DNA of 64,000 nucleotides. It comes from Allium sativum. Its lineage: Eukaryota; Streptophyta; Magnoliopsida; Asparagales; Amaryllidaceae. Each line of letters begins with the position of its first letter. Position 1 is the first letter of the stretch. A model generated the notes under the pieces. The model ran no database searches and was not told the origin of the DNA. It saw only the letters and a list, made by a program, of their open reading frames with translations. Shown here piece after piece: positions 21,126 to 34,152 of the stretch. A program made the position numbers and the translations under genes. The DNA is taken from positions 314,190,922-314,254,921 of the forward strand of contig CM060926.1 of NCBI GenBank assembly GCA_030737875.1, in the 5' to 3' direction.

Positions 21126-24100
21126 CTAAAGGTCATAGGTATTAGCGAGAGGATATACTAAAGATAAGATAAGTACTAGACAAGCAATAAAGGAGAAGTT
21201 AAAAGACATACTCTCAAAAAGAAATGGATACAAAGAACGCATCTTTGCTTCCGTCTCCCAAGTAGCATTGCTTTCGTCATCTCCCCATTGCACTTTAACT
21301 AGCTGAACTTCTCTGTTCCTCAACTTCCTAGTTTCTGACCCAAGGATGCGAGTAGGAGCTCGTCGAATCGTCGCATCACGCTCTACCTCTACATCTCTAA
21401 GCAAGCTCGGCTCTACCACCTCCGCGGTCTCATGTAAGCACTTCCTCAAATGTGATACATGGAATACATCATGAACACCACTAAGTCTGTCGGGCAACTC
21501 CACCCTATATGCCATCCGTCCAATCCTTTCCTTAATAGGAAACGGCCCAACAAATCTCGGTGCTAACTTCCCTACGGACCCAAAGCGAACAACATTTCTC
21601 AATGGAGATACTTTGACAAAAACCATGTCCCCAACCTCAAACTCAAGATCCGTCCTTCTCCGATCCGCATAAGATTTCTGTCTATCTTGCGCTGCTTTCA
21701 TCCTTTTTCGAATTAAATCAATCTTCTCTGAAGTCTCTCTAACCATATCCGGCCCAAGCAAGATCTTATCCGTAGATTCCCACCAACATGTAGGAGATCG
21801 ACAAGGCCTTCCATAAAGAGCTTCGAAAGGAGCCATACCAATACTGGACTGAAAGCTGTTATTATATGCGAACTCCACCAAAGGAAGATGTTCTTCCCAT
21901 GTACCTCCAAAATCCAAGATACAAAGCCTCAAAAGATCTTCTAAGATACGGTTCACCCTCTCAGTCTGACCGTCCGTCTGAGGATGATATGCGGTGCTCA
22001 AACACAACTGAGTCCCTACCGCCTCTTGCAAACTTCTCCAAAACTCACTAGTGAAAATAGGATCTCGATCACTCACAATGCTGGATGGTACGCCATGCAA
22101 TCTAACAATCTCTCTAACATAGACTGAAGCAAGCCATGGAGCGGTCCTCTTACTCTTTACGGGTATAAAATGGGCACTCTTGGTAAGTCTGTCTACCACA
22201 ACCCAAATTCCCGTATTGCCCTTCCTCGATCTCGGTAACCCGTCGATGAAATCCATCGAGACACTATCCCACTTCCACTGTGGAACTTCCAATGGGTGTA
22301 GCAACCCACCGGGTTTCCTTTGCTCCACTTTAACTTGTTGGCACACTAAGCATCTAGCCACATACTCGGCCACATCTTTCTTCATACCGGCCCAAAAGAA
22401 AACTCTCTTCATGTCTTGGTACATTTTGTCTCCACCGGGATGAATAGTCATTCTTGAACGATGTGCATCATCCAAAATAGCCTTCTTCAAACCCTCATCT
22501 TGCGGTACACAAAGTCTACCGTCTCTATGCAACCATCCCTTATCATCTATGGTGTATCTACCCAAATGGCTGGACGACTCCCCTCTTATAAGCTTCTCTA
22601 CCAACACAACCAACTGTGGGTCGTCTCGCTGAGCCTCGCCAATCCGTCTCAAAAGAGTAGGTCTAACCTCCAAGGATGCCAACAAACCAGGTACAAAATC
22701 AACAGAAGGTCTGAAGTCAAACAAAGAAAGAAACTCCAAGCTTCGTCGTTCCACGAACAATGGACTCAAAGATAGCCTTTTTCTACTTAAGGCGTCTGCC
22801 ACCACGTTACCCTTGCCAGGGGTATATGCTATCTCGAAATCATAGGATGCTAAGAACTCCATCCACCTTTGCTGTCTCAAGTTCAAATCCTTCTGAGAAA
22901 ACAAGTACTTCAATGATTTATGGTCGGTGAACAACTCGAATCTCTCACCAAGAAGATAATGGCGCCAAGACTTAAGTGCGAAAACAATCGCGGCCAACTC
23001 TAGATCATGGGTAGGGTAATTCTTCTCATGCACTCTCAATTGTCTCCCTCCATAGGCTATTACCCTTCCCTCCTGCATCAAGACTGCGCCTAATCCTGTT
23101 CCACAAGCATCGGTATAAACAACAAACGGCTTACTCCCATCCGGGAGCACTAAAACTGGAGCGGTGGTCAAAGCTCTCTTTAACCGTCGGAAAGCATCAT
23201 CACAATCTACATCCCACGAGAAAACCAGATTCTTTTTCGTCAAGCGGGTTAATGGGGCTGATATCTTCGCGAAGTCTTTGATGAACTTCCTATAGTAGCC
23301 AGCCAACCCCAAGAAACTCCTCACCTTGGTAGCATTCTTCGGAGCCTTCCAATCTTGGATAGATACTACCTTTGCAGGATCCACAGCTATCCCTTCCTTA
23401 GAGACCACGTGCCCTAAGAATCGCACTTCCTTCCTCCAAAAGTGACATTTAGAAAACTTAGCCTTCAGGCTATGCGCTCGAAGATTCTCCAACACTTCCC
23501 TAAGATGTAAGGCATGCTCTTCTTCATTCTTGGAAAAGACCAAGATGTCATCCACAAAAACTACTACAAACTTATTCAGATACTCTCTGAACACTCTACT
23601 CATGAGATCAACAAAATATGCGGGGGCGTTTGTCAACCCAAATGGCATCACTAGCCACTCATAAAAACCATCCGGAGTCCGGAAAGCAGTCTTCTCTATA
23701 CTGTCCTCCGCCACTCTTAACTGATGAAACCCTGTAGCTAAGTCCATCTGCGAAAATACTGACGCGCCAACCAACTGATCAAAGAGATCATCTATCCTCG
23801 GTAATGGGTGTCTATTCTTCTTCGTGAGCTTATTAAGTTCCCTATAATCCACACAAAGTCTGAGGGACCCATCCGCCTTCGTGGCAAACACTACTGGAGC
23901 TCCCCACTCCGATATACTTCGCCTTATGAACCCCTTCTCAAGCAACTCCCCTACTTGCTTATGAAGTTCTCTTCTCTCACGAGGAGCCATGTGGCGTACT
24001 GGCAAAGATACTGGTTTAGCATTGTCCACAAGATAGATTCGGAAGTCAATCTCCCGCTTCGGAGGTAAGCCCTTCACCTCCTCAAACACATCCGGATATT

Positions 24101-25592
24101 CCCGGACCACTCTGACAGATTGCAGACTCTCGACCGAAGCATCGAGCGATTCAAGATAACTTAGCATAACAGACTCCATGGGATTACAAGAGATCTCGAG
24201 AGTGTTACCCAAGCGGGTCATCAGCCTAACAACTCTCCTTTCACAATCAAGAACGGCACCATTACTGGATAACCAGTCCATGCCCAAAATCAACCCATAG
24301 CCCGTGAAGCCCAAAACAAAAGCATCACATCTAAACTCAACGCTAAGTATAGAAATCTTCAAACCCAAACACATCATGGACAAATAAGTGGAGCCTCCAA
24401 TTGGGTTTGAAACAACCAAGGGATCATCTACTAGACTGGTGTCTAAGTGCAGTGACTCAACTAAAGATGATGAGATAAACGAATGAGATGCGCCAGAGTC
24501 AAACAAAGCACGGACAGGATGATCTAACAGATAAACTAGACTTTCAACAGAAATAGTTCTACCTCTTTCCTGAAGTGGTGGAACCGCGAGAGCCTGAACT
24601 TGCCCCCTTGCCTGACCCGGTGCCATAAGAGCTTGCACCTGTCCTCCTGAGGTAGATCCCGTCCTCTGCCCCTTCTTAGGACAGTCCTTCACCAGATGCC
24701 CTGCTTCGCCACAGTGGAAGCAGCCAGTCTTCTTCTTCTTGCGACAATCCTTGCTTAGGTGGCCTGGTGTCCCACAATTGAAGCACTTCTTCTTCTTCCC
24801 CTTGCCACCATTGCCTTTCCCATTCTTGTTTTGCTGTTGCTGTTGAGGTCTCTTCTGATCTCCTTTCTTCTCGGGTGCTTTACTAGTATTGGGACCCTTC
24901 TCTTCCTCATACATAAGTGCCATGTCAACTAACTTTTCAAAGGTAGCCCCCATAGGAATGTGAGTCATAGCCAATCCATGCATCGGTTCGTTCAAGCCCC
25001 TAACGAACCTCAAAGCTTTCTTCTCCGGGGTATTCACCATATATATGCCAAACCTTGCCAACTGATTGAACTTGTTGACATACTCCTTCACTGATAAGTT
25101 CCCTTGCTTCAAGTTCAAGAACCTTTCCATATACAGATTTTCTTCTGCCCTTGAGAGAAACTTTGCCACAAACCTCTGTCTGAAATCCGCCCAAGAATCA
25201 ACAAGGCGCTCTCCATTAGTGACCTCCCACCAGAACGAGGCCTCTCCCTTCATTAACCAAGCAGCTAACTTAACTTTCTTTGCTTCTTCCATCTCAAAGA
25301 TGTCTATCAACTCTTCCACCTCCTTAAGCCAATCCCTAGCTTCCACAAAAGTCTCTGATCCTAGAAAAGGTTTCCCTCCCATAGTCTTGAATTCCTTACA
25401 AGTCTTAGCAAAAGTAACCACACGAGGAGGATGAGGAGGAAGATCGGGTATAACTGGTGGTGGAGGAACATTAGCTGGCCCTGCAGCGGCGGCCCTAGCC
25501 TCCATCAATCTCCTATACCATGCTGGTATTGCTACACCCTCCGGAAAGTTAAGATCTTCAGCCATGCTGAAACGAAAAAAGGAAAGATTCAA
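21126..25592 (-). CDS. Intact Gypsy chromovirus gag-pol polyprotein, array copy 1
   Basis: A single 1488-codon frame encodes all proteins of a Ty3/Gypsy chromovirus of Tekay type. Approximate order: capsid (residues 60-230); two CCHC zinc knuckles ([14 protein letters not shown] near 268 and [14 protein letters not shown] near 289) that bind the RNA genome; aspartic protease (LFDSGASHS near 362); reverse transcriptase (530-700, VFVDD near 678); RNase H (TDACG near 826, DLELA, TDHKS, ADALSR near 940); integrase with HH-CC zinc site (1043-1084) and D, D, E core (DFIDG near 1113, SDRDP near 1174, E near 1210); chromodomain (LVKVQWGDD...TWE, about 1420-1456) thought to guide insertion to marked chromatin. 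No gag-pol stop or frameshift separates the parts. The likelier start is the second ATG at 25565 ([10 protein letters not shown]), the first nine codons being a leader. A hydrophobic tail of about 20 residues follows the chromodomain. All catalytic motifs are present. Confidence 0.97.
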   Translation of the reverse strand: MNLSFFRFSMAEDLNFPEGVAIPAWYRRLMEARAAAAGPANVPPPPVIPDLPPHPPRVVTFAKTCKEFKTMGGKPFLGSETFVEARDWLKEVEELIDIFEMEEAKKVKLAAWLMKGEASFWWEVTNGERLVDSWADFRQRFVAKFLSRAEENLYMERFLNLKQGNLSVKEYVNKFNQLARFGIYMVNTPEKKALRFVRGLNEPMHGLAMTHIPMGATFEKLVDMALMYEEEKGPNTSKAPEKKGDQKRPQQQQQNKNGKGNGGKGKKKKCFNCGTPGHLSKDCRKKKKTGCFHCGEAGHLVKDCPKKGQRTGSTSGGQVQALMAPGQARGQVQALAVPPLQERGRTISVESLVYLLDHPVRALFDSGASHSFISSSLVESLHLDTSLVDDPLVVSNPIGGSTYLSMMCLGLKISILSVEFRCDAFVLGFTGYGLILGMDWLSSNGAVLDCERRVVRLMTRLGNTLEISCNPMESVMLSYLESLDASVESLQSVRVVREYPDVFEEVKGLPPKREIDFRIYLVDNAKPVSLPVRHMAPRERRELHKQVGELLEKGFIRRSISEWGAPVVFATKADGSLRLCVDYRELNKLTKKNRHPLPRIDDLFDQLVGASVFSQMDLATGFHQLRVAEDSIEKTAFRTPDGFYEWLVMPFGLTNAPAYFVDLMSRVFREYLNKFVVVFVDDILVFSKNEEEHALHLREVLENLRAHSLKAKFSKCHFWRKEVRFLGHVVSKEGIAVDPAKVVSIQDWKAPKNATKVRSFLGLAGYYRKFIKDFAKISAPLTRLTKKNLVFSWDVDCDDAFRRLKRALTTAPVLVLPDGSKPFVVYTDACGTGLGAVLMQEGRVIAYGGRQLRVHEKNYPTHDLELAAIVFALKSWRHYLLGERFELFTDHKSLKYLFSQKDLNLRQQRWMEFLASYDFEIAYTPGKGNVVADALSRKRLSLSPLFVERRSLEFLSLFDFRPSVDFVPGLLASLEVRPTLLRRIGEAQRDDPQLVVLVEKLIRGESSSHLGRYTIDDKGWLHRDGRLCVPQDEGLKKAILDDAHRSRMTIHPGGDKMYQDMKRVFFWAGMKKDVAEYVARCLVCQQVKVEQRKPGGLLHPLEVPQWKWDSVSMDFIDGLPRSRKGNTGIWVVVDRLTKSAHFIPVKSKRTAPWLASVYVREIVRLHGVPSSIVSDRDPIFTSEFWRSLQEAVGTQLCLSTAYHPQTDGQTERVNRILEDLLRLCILDFGGTWEEHLPLVEFAYNNSFQSSIGMAPFEALYGRPCRSPTCWWESTDKILLGPDMVRETSEKIDLIRKRMKAAQDRQKSYADRRRTDLEFEVGDMVFVKVSPLRNVVRFGSVGKLAPRFVGPFPIKERIGRMAYRVELPDRLSGVHDVFHVSHLRKCLHETAEVVEPSLLRDVEVERDATIRRAPTRILGSETRKLRNREVQLVKVQWGDDESNATWETEAKMRSLYPFLFESMSFNFSFIACLVLILSLVYPLANTYDL

Positions 25593-25762
25593 ACGGAGAA
25601 TTCGAAAGATTGAGATATGGCTATCTGGGATTATGCTTTTCTTTCAAAATCTTTACTCTTAAAAGACATGTTTTTGAAAATACTTTCTTCTAAAATATTC
25701 TTAGAAAATAGTTTTTCTTAAAAATTTTATCTGTTCTGGTAACCTTAAGCTCTGATACCACG
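25593..25762 (-). other. Leader between PBS and gag, array copy 1
   Basis: This is a short T-rich untranslated leader on the sense strand, between the primer binding site and the first gag ATG. No other feature is visible. Confidence 0.8.
25749..25760 (-). other. Primer binding site, initiator tRNA-Met, array copy 1
   Basis: The minus strand reads TGGTATCAGAGC two bases after the LTR end, the standard plant retrotransposon site complementary to the 3' end of initiator tRNA-Met. It fixes the direction of the element and marks the inner end of LTR2. Confidence 0.95.
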
Positions 25763-26998
25763 TGTAACACCCCACACCCGCTATAGTCACTCACTAAGGG
25801 AATGCCATAGCATCGGTGGAGTATTTTTAGTGAGTATAGAACAGTAAAATTACAACAAGACAGATATAATGTAATACTTGAAAATTTAAAACATCATCTC
25901 ATAGCAGCGGAAAGTAAAACATGTTTGGTTACATCATAAAACCATAACAAGAGTCAAGTACAAAATATCCATCCTGAATAAAATAAGTACATAATCCCAC
26001 TGCTTAAAACAAATAGCCATAACAGAAAAGATAAGATAAGCTGAGCTCTACATATACGGTCCAAGCTCCAAGAGATAGATAAAGCAAACTGATCAAAGCC
26101 CACTAGCACTAGGCCCAACCTGAGGACCTGAAGGAAAAAGATAAAAACAACAGGGTCAGACATAAGTCTGAGCGAGTCCTATAACTTTAACAATACAATC
26201 GTTAAAGTAACCAGAGAAGACATAAACTGATATACGGTAACATATAGGGATGAATGGCTACCCTAAGCAGTCAACTAAACGAAGATAAAGGATAAAGACG
26301 CATCTACCCTCCCTAAGGTAAATTACTAAACTGCACCACACCAGTCGTTCCTAACTTAAAGGTTGATCCCACCCAAGGACTTATAAAATTTACTAATTAG
26401 TACCTGCGTACCCCTAGGTGACCAAGTAGGCGCCACGGGGCCCTACAATCCACTAGGTGTACACACTACTTCCCATTCGATCGGCTCCCTAACGTAGATA
26501 CCCGTGCTGGCCCCACCGTGGGATGTATCATTCCCCAATGTGGCAACCTGATGAAACTAAAGGTGCACGGCTTATATCTACTCGATGCAACAACGGCTTA
26601 CCTACCAGCCCGGGCCCACTCACGCATATGAAGCCCGTTGGACTTGCGTTGCCACCGCTAACCCGTTTGCCTCTTACAGTCAAGCCCAGTATGCGTGTCC
26701 CGTCCTCGACATGGGTCGAGCCCACAAAGATACGTATGGGTTACTGGTTGAAATGGGCCTCCACAAGCTACCCACCTAAGCTTGTCCCTTTTTCTAGTAT
26801 ATCCCACTTAACCCTTTAATCATGTTTTAATTACATGTTCTATTTTGGTTAAGTATTCTAATCGTATTTTCTATTGCCACCCAAGGCAACCACTAGATTT
26901 TCTCATGCCACCCGAGGCACCCACTTAACCCCTCATGTCCCTCTACATGCTAATGTGGTTAAGTGTTTCTTAATTAATTAATTAAGAACGTAACCTTT

Positions 26999-27222
26999 GT
27001 AAAGACCTCTCACATTAGACTGTCTTTTATGACCGCTGGTTAAGCCGGTTGGGTCCGGGCAGCCTTATGTCATAACAGAGTCTAACCTCGTGTCTTTACA
27101 TTAATTACGTATTTAGTTTGTGCCTAAGACCTCTCACATTGGGCTAACATTTGTAGCAACTGGTTAAGCCGGTTGGGTCCGGGCAGTTTTACGCTACAAC
27201 TGAGTCCAACCTCGTGTCTTAG
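26999..27222 (-). other. Tandem hairpin pair in LTR2 leader
   Basis: Same two hairpins as in LTR1 (26999-27099 and 27124-27222), with the same stems and loops. Confidence 0.8.
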
Positions 27223-27739
27223 TCAATTAATTACACCTAATTAATCACCCTCATAATTTTATATTAATTATCCCTAATTAATCAAGTTTTCTTAACATGG
27301 GTAGACCTAACTTAATAGGTAAATTCCCATGGGGTAGACCTAACTCAATAGGTAAATTCCCAACACATAGTATGGGTACACCTAACCAAATAGGCAAATT
27401 CCCATACTATGTTTATTTATTTTGTGTTATGCATAATTATATTAATTTCACACAATCTTATTAACTTATGCATTTAATTACCCCATCGTTCCCACGTAAT
27501 TTCGTTCATGATATAACACATATAAAAGGTGTCAACTTGCATATGAATGAACATGTTTCAAAGGTGCCATCTTGCATATTAACAAACACATAACTTGCAT
27601 ATGAACTTGCATAACATGTCACATAACTTGCATATAATATGTCACATAACTTACATATTCATTTTGCATAACAAACTTGCATATTAGCTTATAGACTTGC
27701 ATAATGTGTCATCATGAACTTGCATATTAATAAACATGT

Positions 27740-27969
27740 AACTTGCATATTTACATACATGTAACTCGCATATTAACAAACATGTAACTTGCATATAAAG
27801 AAACATGTAACTTGCATATTTACATACATGTAACTTGCATATTAACAAACATGTAACTTGCATATTAACAAACATGTAACTTGCATATTTACATACATGT
27901 AACTTGCATATTAACAAACATGTAACTTGCATATTAACAAACATGTAACTTGCATAGCATATTACCATG
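27740..27969 (-). repeat. 23-bp minisatellite in LTR2
   Basis: Same 23-bp units and threefold (69-bp) arrangement as in LTR1. Confidence 0.88.
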
Positions 27970-28392
27970 AACTTGCATAACATGCATATGATTACATAGC
28001 CCACAACTTGCATATTTAGCATCATGCAAACATAACATACATCATATTAAACTTGCATAAGCTTACATACTCAACATGCATAAACATAAGATTAATGCTA
28101 ACATCATATCATATGATTCAAAGCTCATTAACCCACATACAAAACCATAAATCTCATCACATCTCATCTAATTAGTTTACCAAAAGATCATCAAAGTGAT
28201 AGAAACTCACAACTAGCAACTTTGAACACCAAATGAAGAAGATTAAGATGCTAAGAAGGGATTAGAAGTTGATTAGAGAGTGATTAGTATGCAACCCTCT
28301 TCATAAAATTAGTGGAGGCCATGAGAGCTAGCATTTTGCCATAGTTTAGTCACTAGGTTTAATTATGAATGAATTAGGGTAGGTTAGGGTCT

Positions 28393-28400
28393 TATTTATA
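28393..28400 (-). promoter_or_regulatory. TATA box of array LTR2
   Basis: TATAAATA on the minus strand at the position equivalent to LTR1. As the 5' LTR of copy 1, this LTR should drive the genomic RNA of that copy. Confidence 0.65.
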
Positions 28401-28992
28401 GATTAGGCAAGTGTTTTAGGCCATAGGATTAACCCTAGATTCAATCCAAGCCATCAAAGCATGTCTTGGGGAAGAAGTCAAGTGTAGGAACCATCTAGGG
28501 CCTTTAGATTAAAGATGGACCATGAGAACCATTCAAATGCAAAATCTGCACTTGAGCGAATCGGCCCACGGGTTGACAGCCAAACACCCTGGATTAACCC
28601 CTAGTCGACCCAGCGAGCTCGGGTCGACTTCAAAAATCGGCCGGTTCGGTTATTCCCCTCTCCCAATTCGCTGTTTTGAGCATTTTTGCATATTTATTTA
28701 TTAAATTTTCAATTATATATATATATATATATATCAATATATATATATATATATATATCTACACAACCCATTTCACTTAATTAAGTATACTTTAATTTGG
28801 GAATTTTCGTGAAACTTCGCGAGGCCATATCTTGGTCATACGGACTCCGATTTTCGAAAACTCGGACTCTATTTCGCGTATTTTTCCGAGACGAACGCAA
28901 TGGCATAGCCCGTTTCCCTTGATTCCCATTTTAGAATTAAATTCTGCCTCGATTTATGTTATTACAGGTTATTGAAAATACGGGTTGTTACA

Positions 28993-29515
28993 TTCTCCCC
29001 TCCTTAAAGGATTTCGTCCCCGAAATCTTCAAGTTAGGAAGAACGTATCCTACCATCCAATCATCCATCTACTCAAAGCATCATCCACGAGCAATCATTG
29101 TCCTTACAAGATTCTAAATGCTGGATGGATATATGCAAAAGTGTGTGTATATGTACTTACCTAATGCAAAAATCAGGCGGTTACTGATACAGTAAACCTC
29201 CTTAATGCAAACCATGATAGTGCCATGCATCCAATATGTATGCGAAACCCTATTGACACATACAAATTTCTACATGCGTGCACAACCATACACAAAAATG
29301 CATCATCCATATGATAACACAGCCATGATACATCCATCAATCTAACTACCACATCCATTTATGCAATATGCAACATGAAGTGACTGAGCCGATCTAGTGC
29401 CTAATGTGTGTGTATATGCATCCACGAGCAACCACTAGCAAACAATTGCATCCATATGCATCCATCAACCATAACATGTTTCAAACACATGTCTCAACCA
29501 TAGGTTTTACCCTAT
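28993..29515 (-). other. 3' untranslated region and polypurine tract, array copy 2
   Basis: Counterpart of 20603-21125; the polypurine tract is at 28993-29010 on the minus strand. One visible difference from copy 1 is at 29088 (C instead of T). Confidence 0.9.
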
Positions 29516-32500
29516 CTAAAGGTCATAGGTATTAGCGAGAGGATATACTAAAGATAAGATAAGTACTAGACAAGCAATAAAGGAGAAGTTAAAAGACATA
29601 CTCTCAAAAAGAAATGGATACAAAGAACGCATCTTTGCTTCCGTCTCCCAAGTAGCATTGCTTTCGTCATCTCCCCATTGCACTTTAACTAGCTGAACTT
29701 CTCTGTTCCTCAACTTCCTAGTTTCTGACCCAAGGATGCGAGTAGGAGCTCGTCGAATCGTCGCATCACGCTCTACCTCTACATCTCTAAGCAAGCTCGG
29801 CTCTACCACCTCCGCGGTCTCATGTAAGCACTTCCTCAAATGTGATACATGGAATACATCATGAACACCACTAAGTCTGTCGGGCAACTCCACCCTATAT
29901 GCCATCCGTCCAATCCTTTCCTTAATAGGAAACGGCCCAACAAATCTCGGTGCTAACTTCCCTACGGACCCAAAGCGAACAACATTTCTCAATGGAGATA
30001 CTTTGACAAAAACCATGTCCCCAACCTCAAACTCAAGATCCGTCCTTCTCCGATCCGCATAAGATTTCTGTCTATCTTGCGCTGCTTTCATCCTTTTTCG
30101 AATTAAATCAATCTTCTCTGAAGTCTCTCTAACCATATCCGGCCCAAGCAAGATCTTATCCGTAGATTCCCACCAACATGTAGGAGATCGACAAGGCCTT
30201 CCATAAAGAGCTTCGAAAGGAGCCATACCAATACTGGACTGAAAGCTGTTATTATATGCGAACTCCACCAAAGGAAGATGTTCTTCCCATGTACCTCCAA
30301 AATCCAAGATACAAAGCCTTAAAAGATCTTCTAAGATACGGTTCACCCTCTCAGTCTGACCGTCCGTCTGAGGATGATATGCGGTGCTCAAACACAACTG
30401 AGTCCCTACCGCCTCTTGCAAACTTCTCCAAAACTCACTAGTGAAAATAGGATCTCGATCACTCACAATGCTGGATGGTACGCCATGCAATCTAACAATC
30501 TCTCTAACATAGACTGAAGCAAGCCATGGAGCGGTCCTCTTACTCTTTACGGGTATAAAATGGGCACTCTTGGTAAGTCTGTCTACCACAACCCAAATTC
30601 CCGTATTGCCCTTCCTCGATCTCGGTAACCCGTCGATGAAATCCATCGAGACACTATCCCACTTCCACTGTGGAACTTCCAATGGGTGTAGCAACCCACC
30701 GGGTTTCCTTTGCTCCACTTTAACTTGTTGGCACACTAAGCATCTAGCCACATACTCGGCCACATCTTTCTTCATACCGGCCCAAAAGAAAACTCTCTTC
30801 ATGTCTTGGTACATTTTGTCTCCACCGGGATGAATAGTCATTCTTGAACGATGTGCATCATCCAAAATAGCCTTCTTCAAACCCTCATCTTGCGGTACAC
30901 AAAGTCTACCGTCTCTATGCAACCATCCCTTATCATCTATGGTGTATCTACCCAAATGGCTGGACGACTCCCCTCTTATAAGCTTCTCTACCAACACAAC
31001 CAACTGTGGGTCGTCTCGCTGAGCCTCGCCAATCCGTCTCAAAAGAGTAGGTCTAACCTCCAAGGATGCCAACAAACCAGGTACAAAATCAACAGAAGGT
31101 CTGAAGTCAAACAAAGAAAGAAACTCCAAGCTTCGTCGTTCCACGAACAATGGACTCAAAGATAGCCTTTTTCTACTTAAGGCGTCTGCCACCACGTTAC
31201 CCTTGCCAGGGGTATATGCTATCTCGAAATCATAGGATGCTAAGAACTCCATCCACCTTTGCTGTCTCAAGTTCAAATCCTTCTGAGAAAACAAGTACTT
31301 CAATGATTTATGGTCGGTGAACAACTCGAATCTCTCACCAAGAAGATAATGGCGCCAAGACTTAAGTGCGAAAACAATCGCGGCCAACTCTAGATCATGG
31401 GTAGGGTAATTCTTCTCATGCACTCTCAATTGTCTCCCTCCATAGGCTATTACCCTTCCCTCCTGCATCAAGACTGCGCCTAATCCTGTTCCACAAGCAT
31501 CGGTATAAACAACAAACGGCTTACTCCCATCCGGGAGCACTAAAACTGGAGCGGTGGTCAAAGCTCTCTTTAACCGTCGGAAAGCATCATCACAATCTAC
31601 ATCCCACGAGAAAACCAGATTCTTTTTCGTCAAGCGGGTTAATGGGGCTGATATCTTCGCGAAGTCTTTGATGAACTTCCTATAGTAGCCAGCCAACCCC
31701 AAGAAACTCCTCACCTTGGTAGCATTCTTCGGAGCCTTCCAATCTTGGATAGATACTACCTTTGCAGGATCCACAGCTATCCCTTCCTTAGAGACCACGT
31801 GCCCTAAGAATCGCACTTCCTTCCTCCAAAAGTGACATTTAGAAAACTTAGCCTTCAGGCTATGCGCTCGAAGATTCTCCAACACTTCCCTAAGATGTAA
31901 GGCATGCTCTTCTTCATTCTTGGAAAAGACCAAGATGTCATCCACAAAAACTACTACAAACTTATTCAGATACTCTCTGAACACTCTACTCATGAGATCA
32001 ACAAAATATGCGGGGGCGTTTGTCAACCCAAATGGCATCACTAGCCACTCATAAAAACCATCCGGAGTCCGGAAAGCAGTCTTCTCTATACTGTCCTCCG
32101 CCACTCTTAACTGATGAAACCCTGTAGCTAAGTCCATCTGCGAAAATACTGACGCGCCAACCAACTGATCAAAGAGATCATCTATCCTCGGTAATGGGTG
32201 TCTATTCTTCTTCGTGAGCTTATTAAGTTCCCTATAATCCACACAAAGTCTGAGGGACCCATCCGCCTTCGTGGCAAACACTACTGGAGCTCCCCACTCC
32301 GATATACTTCGCCTTATGAACCCCTTCTCAAGCAACTCCCCTACTTGCTTATGAAGTTCTCTTCTCTCACGAGGAGCCATGTGGCGTACTGGCAAAGATA
32401 CTGGTTTAGCATTGTCCACAAGATAGATTCGGAAGTCAATCTCCCGCTTCGGAGGTAAGCCCTTCACCTCCTCAAACACATCCGGATATTCCCGGACCAC

Positions 32501-33982
32501 TCTGACAGATTGCAGACTCTCGACCGAAGCATCGAGCGATTCAAGATAACTTAGCATAACAGACTCCATGGGATTACAAGAGATCTCGAGAGTGTTACCC
32601 AAGCGGGTCATCAGCCTAACAACTCTCCTTTCACAATCAAGAACGGCACCATTACTGGATAACCAGTCCATGCCCAAAATCAACCCATAGCCCGTGAAGC
32701 CCAAAACAAAAGCATCACATCTAAACTCAACGCTAAGTATAGAAATCTTCAAACCCAAACACATCATGGACAAATAAGTGGAGCCTCCAATTGGGTTTGA
32801 AACAACCAAGGGATCATCTACTAGACTGGTGTCTAAGTGCAGTGACTCAACTAAAGATGATGAGATAAACGAATGAGATGCGCCAGAGTCAAACAAAGCA
32901 CGGACAGGATGATCTAACAGATAAACTAGACTTTCAACAGAAATAGTTCTACCTCTTTCCTGAAGTGGTGGAACCGCGAGAGCCTGAACTTGCCCCCTTG
33001 CCTGACCCGGTGCCATAAGAGCTTGCACCTGTCCTCCTGAGGTAGATCCCGTCCTCTGCCCCTTCTTAGGACAGTCCTTCACCAGATGCCCTGCTTCGCC
33101 ACAGTGGAAGCAGCCAGTCTTCTTCTTCTTGCGACAATCCTTGCTTAGGTGGCCTGGTGTCCCACAATTGAAGCACTTCTTCTTCTTCCCCTTGCCACCA
33201 TTGCCTTTCCCATTCTTGTTTTGCTGTTGCTGTTGAGGTCTCTTCTGATCTCCTTTCTTCTCGGGTGCTTTACTAGTATTGGGACCCTTCTCTTCCTCAT
33301 ACATAAGTGCCATGTCAACTAGCTTTTCAAAGGTAGCCCCCATAGGAATGTGAGTCATAGCCAATCCATGCATCGGTTCGTTCAAGCCCCTAACGAACCT
33401 CAAAGCTTTCTTCTCCGGGGTATTCACCATATATATGCCAAACCTTGCCAACTGATTGAACTTGTTGACATACTCCTTCACTGATAAGTTCCCTTGCTTC
33501 AAGTTCAAGAACCTTTCCATATACAGATTTTCTTCTGCCCTTGAGAGAAACTTTGCCACAAACCTCTGTCTGAAATCCGCCCAAGAATCAACAAGGCGCT
33601 CTCCATTAGTGACCTCCCACCAGAACGAGGCCTCTCCCTTCATTAACCAAGCAGCTAACTTAACTTTCTTTGCTTCTTCCATCTCAAAGATGTCTATCAA
33701 CTCTTCCACCTCCTTAAGCCAATCCCTAGCTTCCACAAAAGTCTCTGATCCTAGAAAAGGTTTCCCTCCCATAGTCTTGAATTCCTTACAAGTCTTAGCA
33801 AAAGTAACCACACGAGGAGGATGAGGAGGAAGATCGGGTATAACTGGTGGTGGAGGAACATTAGCTGGCCCTGCAGCGGCGGCCCTAGCCTCCATCAATC
33901 TCCTATACCATGCTGGTATTGCTACACCCTCCGGAAAGTTAAGATCTTCAGCCATGCTGAAACGAAAAAAGGAAAGATTCAA
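29516..33982 (-). CDS. Intact Gypsy chromovirus gag-pol polyprotein, array copy 2
   Basis: This second complete 1488-codon gag-pol frame encodes a protein that appears identical to that of copy 1: capsid, two CCHC knuckles, protease DSGA, RT FVDD, RNase H, integrase HHCC and DDE, chromodomain and hydrophobic tail. The few base differences seen (for example 30321 and 33315) do not change the protein as far as I can tell. Preferred start is the ATG at 33955 (MAEDL). Its 5' LTR is LTR3 and its 3' LTR is LTR2, so it has its own promoter, PBS (34139-34150) and polypurine tract. Confidence 0.97.
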   Translation of the reverse strand: MNLSFFRFSMAEDLNFPEGVAIPAWYRRLMEARAAAAGPANVPPPPVIPDLPPHPPRVVTFAKTCKEFKTMGGKPFLGSETFVEARDWLKEVEELIDIFEMEEAKKVKLAAWLMKGEASFWWEVTNGERLVDSWADFRQRFVAKFLSRAEENLYMERFLNLKQGNLSVKEYVNKFNQLARFGIYMVNTPEKKALRFVRGLNEPMHGLAMTHIPMGATFEKLVDMALMYEEEKGPNTSKAPEKKGDQKRPQQQQQNKNGKGNGGKGKKKKCFNCGTPGHLSKDCRKKKKTGCFHCGEAGHLVKDCPKKGQRTGSTSGGQVQALMAPGQARGQVQALAVPPLQERGRTISVESLVYLLDHPVRALFDSGASHSFISSSLVESLHLDTSLVDDPLVVSNPIGGSTYLSMMCLGLKISILSVEFRCDAFVLGFTGYGLILGMDWLSSNGAVLDCERRVVRLMTRLGNTLEISCNPMESVMLSYLESLDASVESLQSVRVVREYPDVFEEVKGLPPKREIDFRIYLVDNAKPVSLPVRHMAPRERRELHKQVGELLEKGFIRRSISEWGAPVVFATKADGSLRLCVDYRELNKLTKKNRHPLPRIDDLFDQLVGASVFSQMDLATGFHQLRVAEDSIEKTAFRTPDGFYEWLVMPFGLTNAPAYFVDLMSRVFREYLNKFVVVFVDDILVFSKNEEEHALHLREVLENLRAHSLKAKFSKCHFWRKEVRFLGHVVSKEGIAVDPAKVVSIQDWKAPKNATKVRSFLGLAGYYRKFIKDFAKISAPLTRLTKKNLVFSWDVDCDDAFRRLKRALTTAPVLVLPDGSKPFVVYTDACGTGLGAVLMQEGRVIAYGGRQLRVHEKNYPTHDLELAAIVFALKSWRHYLLGERFELFTDHKSLKYLFSQKDLNLRQQRWMEFLASYDFEIAYTPGKGNVVADALSRKRLSLSPLFVERRSLEFLSLFDFRPSVDFVPGLLASLEVRPTLLRRIGEAQRDDPQLVVLVEKLIRGESSSHLGRYTIDDKGWLHRDGRLCVPQDEGLKKAILDDAHRSRMTIHPGGDKMYQDMKRVFFWAGMKKDVAEYVARCLVCQQVKVEQRKPGGLLHPLEVPQWKWDSVSMDFIDGLPRSRKGNTGIWVVVDRLTKSAHFIPVKSKRTAPWLASVYVREIVRLHGVPSSIVSDRDPIFTSEFWRSLQEAVGTQLCLSTAYHPQTDGQTERVNRILEDLLRLCILDFGGTWEEHLPLVEFAYNNSFQSSIGMAPFEALYGRPCRSPTCWWESTDKILLGPDMVRETSEKIDLIRKRMKAAQDRQKSYADRRRTDLEFEVGDMVFVKVSPLRNVVRFGSVGKLAPRFVGPFPIKERIGRMAYRVELPDRLSGVHDVFHVSHLRKCLHETAEVVEPSLLRDVEVERDATIRRAPTRILGSETRKLRNREVQLVKVQWGDDESNATWETEAKMRSLYPFLFESMSFNFSFIACLVLILSLVYPLANTYDL

Positions 33983-34152
33983 ACGGAGAATTCGAAAGAT
34001 TGAGATATGGCTATCTGGGATTATGCTTTTCTTTCAAAATCTTTACTCTTAAAAGACATGTTTTTGAAAATACTTTCTTCTAAAATATTCTTAGAAAATA
34101 GTTTTTCTTAAAAATTTTATCTGTTCTGGTAACCTTAAGCTCTGATACCACG
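33983..34152 (-). other. Leader and primer binding site, array copy 2
   Basis: Untranslated leader with TGGTATCAGAGC (initiator tRNA-Met site) on the minus strand at 34139-34150, two bases from LTR3. Confidence 0.92.

Larger units (their letters stand above)
25763..28992 (-). repeat. Array LTR2 (shared middle LTR)
   Basis: This 3230-bp LTR serves as 5' LTR of copy 1 (PBS at 25749) and 3' LTR of copy 2 (polypurine tract at 28993-29010). It agrees with LTR3 over its whole length apart from isolated changes (such as 26044-26056 and 28615) and a different (AT)n length. It shares the hairpins, minisatellite and TATA box with LTR1. Confidence 0.95.

Noticed and set aside
23808..24068. Plus-strand frames within 21866-25613 and 30256-34003
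   Set aside because: They are antisense shadows of the intact gag-pol genes and have no domain of their own.
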